DNA of 13,154 nt from Chloroflexota bacterium (GTDB lineage Bacteria > Chloroflexota > Dormibacteria > CF-121), in NCBI GenBank assembly GCA_005882525.1, contig VBGO01000083.1:1-13154 (forward strand), read 5' to 3'. Under the pieces are notes generated by a model. It was not told the DNA's origin. It saw only the letters and a list, made by a program, of their open reading frames with translations, and ran no database searches. Positions 12,432 to 13,154 of the stretch are shown piece by piece. Made by a program: the position numbers and the translations under genes. How positions within the stretch are numbered: position 1 is the first letter of the stretch; each line of letters begins with the position of its first letter.

Positions 12432-13154
12432 TTACCTGACCAGGTAGGCGAGGCCGCGCCAGTGCGGCACGTAGTGGGCGTTGAACTGTACCAGCAATCC
12501 GGCCGGGCTCTGATGGTAGTCCGAAGCTCGGCAGGCGGCGCCAGGCCCGGGTGTATTGGGCGTATAGGGCCCGCTGGTTAGATCCCCACCATCCAGGTCA
12601 ACCTGCGGCGACACGACCTCACCCGTCACCGCGTAGCGGTTCGTGCCGTTCGACGCACTGACGGCCCGAAGGGTGACCACCGTCCCATGGGAGCCATTGT
12701 TGTCGGCATTGAAGATCGAGCCCCAGATCTGGAACGGATAATTACCGGCGGTCGACTTGCTGCCATCGATCTCCTCGTCCCAGGGCGATCCGTTGGGCCC
12801 GCTGATCGTGTCGGTGCTCTTGATGAAGAACACGATGCTGTCGGTGCCACTGGAGATAAAGGAGGGGGCCGCGAAGAAGACGCTCGGCGAGGTGTTTCCG
12901 CTGGTGCTCGCCGTGAACTTGGCGTTGCCATCGAAGACGAAGATCACCCCGTTGGTCTTATCGGCCGCGGCTGGGAGGTCCGAGACGCCGCCAAATGGGC
13001 CGAACTTCGGCTGGCCATCCGAGGTATTAGAAACGGTTCCGCCGGTGATGGTGAAGTCCGAGTCCTGCAGGTAGTAGATCCCGTTAGTGAACTGGTAACG
13101 GAAGGCGTTGTTGCTCAGGGTGATCGACCGGTTGCGGTAAAGCCCGGGATAGTA
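12432..13154 (-). CDS. Beta-rich surface or pilus-associated protein, C-terminal fragment
   Basis: The minus-strand frame stays open from the right edge to TAA at 12432, giving 240 residues with the N-terminus outside the window. The sequence is rich in Gly, Ser, Thr and Asn with short beta-strands: IYYLQDSDFTITGGTVSN, GVIFVFDGNAKFTASTSG, then SIVFFIKSTDTISG and FQIWGSIFNADNNG. This laddered pattern resembles the beta-solenoid tails of TadG/TadE-like pilus-assembly or other secreted proteins, but no diagnostic motif confirms it. A lone Cys near the end (ACRAS) and the final HWRGLAYLVR are unremarkable. It was extended upstream of an internal GTG (12947) because the frame continues, with the same composition, to the window edge. 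Its lower Arg and higher Asn/Thr content differs from its neighbours, as is common in exported proteins. Confidence 0.7.
   Translation of the reverse strand, partial: YYPGLYRNRSITLSNNAFRYQFTNGIYYLQDSDFTITGGTVSNTSDGQPKFGPFGGVSDLPAAADKTNGVIFVFDGNAKFTASTSGNTSPSVFFAAPSFISSGTDSIVFFIKSTDTISGPNGSPWDEEIDGSKSTAGNYPFQIWGSIFNADNNGSHGTVVTLRAVSASNGTNRYAVTGEVVSPQVDLDGGDLTSGPYTPNTPGPGAACRASDYHQSPAGLLVQFNAHYVPHWRGLAYLVR

Noticed and set aside
1..13154. CRISPR arrays, insertion sequences, tRNA or rRNA genes, defence or toxin-antitoxin modules
   Set aside because: No spaced direct repeats, transposase motifs, cloverleaf or rRNA sequence, or recognisable defence domains were seen by eye on either strand.

Overview
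The window is about 13 kb of visibly GC-rich bacterial chromosome carrying mainly housekeeping and cell-envelope genes. GTG and TTG starts are frequent, one-base gaps and 4-nt gene overlaps are common, and groEL has a textbook CIRCE operator. A DUF2342-type metalloprotease and a TB7.3-like biotinyl protein recall Actinobacteria. The whole is compatible with an actinobacterial, Chloroflexota or Dormibacterota-like lineage. That placement is inference from gene style; there is no rRNA marker.

Layout. (1) 1-1219, plus strand: the 3' end of a DHA2-type MFS drug exporter, then a stand-alone LON substrate-binding-domain protein. (2) 1261-3178, minus strand: an ECF sigma factor and a membrane anti-sigma factor as an overlapping pair, with a good -35/-10 promoter at 3205-3233. 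(3) 3230-4731, minus strand: an S-adenosylmethionine hydroxide adenosyltransferase translationally coupled to an NAD(P)HX epimerase. (4) 4778-6531, minus strand: groEL without groES, between a CIRCE operator and an intrinsic terminator. (5) 6606-8587, plus strand: a DUF2342-like zinc metalloprotease coupled to a lipoprotein with a thioredoxin-like CX4C domain. (6) 8662-9889: a 56-residue zinc-ribbon protein, a tiny biotin carrier on the opposite strand, an N-terminally extended IF-1 (infA) outside the ribosomal operon, and a membrane-anchored small protein. (7) 9825-12361, minus strand: a three-gene envelope cluster of a protein with two similar halves, an LPG-synthase-TM/flippase-like membrane protein and an NAD-dependent sugar epimerase. 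(8) 12394-12417: a perfect GC-rich palindrome. (9) 12432-13154, minus strand: the C-terminal part of a beta-rich, probably surface or pilus-associated protein, open at the window edge.

Two regulatory themes recur. Several genes lack a Shine-Dalgarno sequence and have a TAnnnT-like -10 hexamer ending only 6-9 nt before the start codon, as expected for leaderless transcripts. groEL and the anti-sigma gene instead have clear Shine-Dalgarno sites. I see no CRISPR array, transposon, tRNA, rRNA or recognisable defence system. The most interesting items are the divergent leaderless biotinyl/infA promoter, the extended infA, the anti-sigma architecture, the metalloprotease-lipoprotein couple and the duplicated-domain envelope gene.
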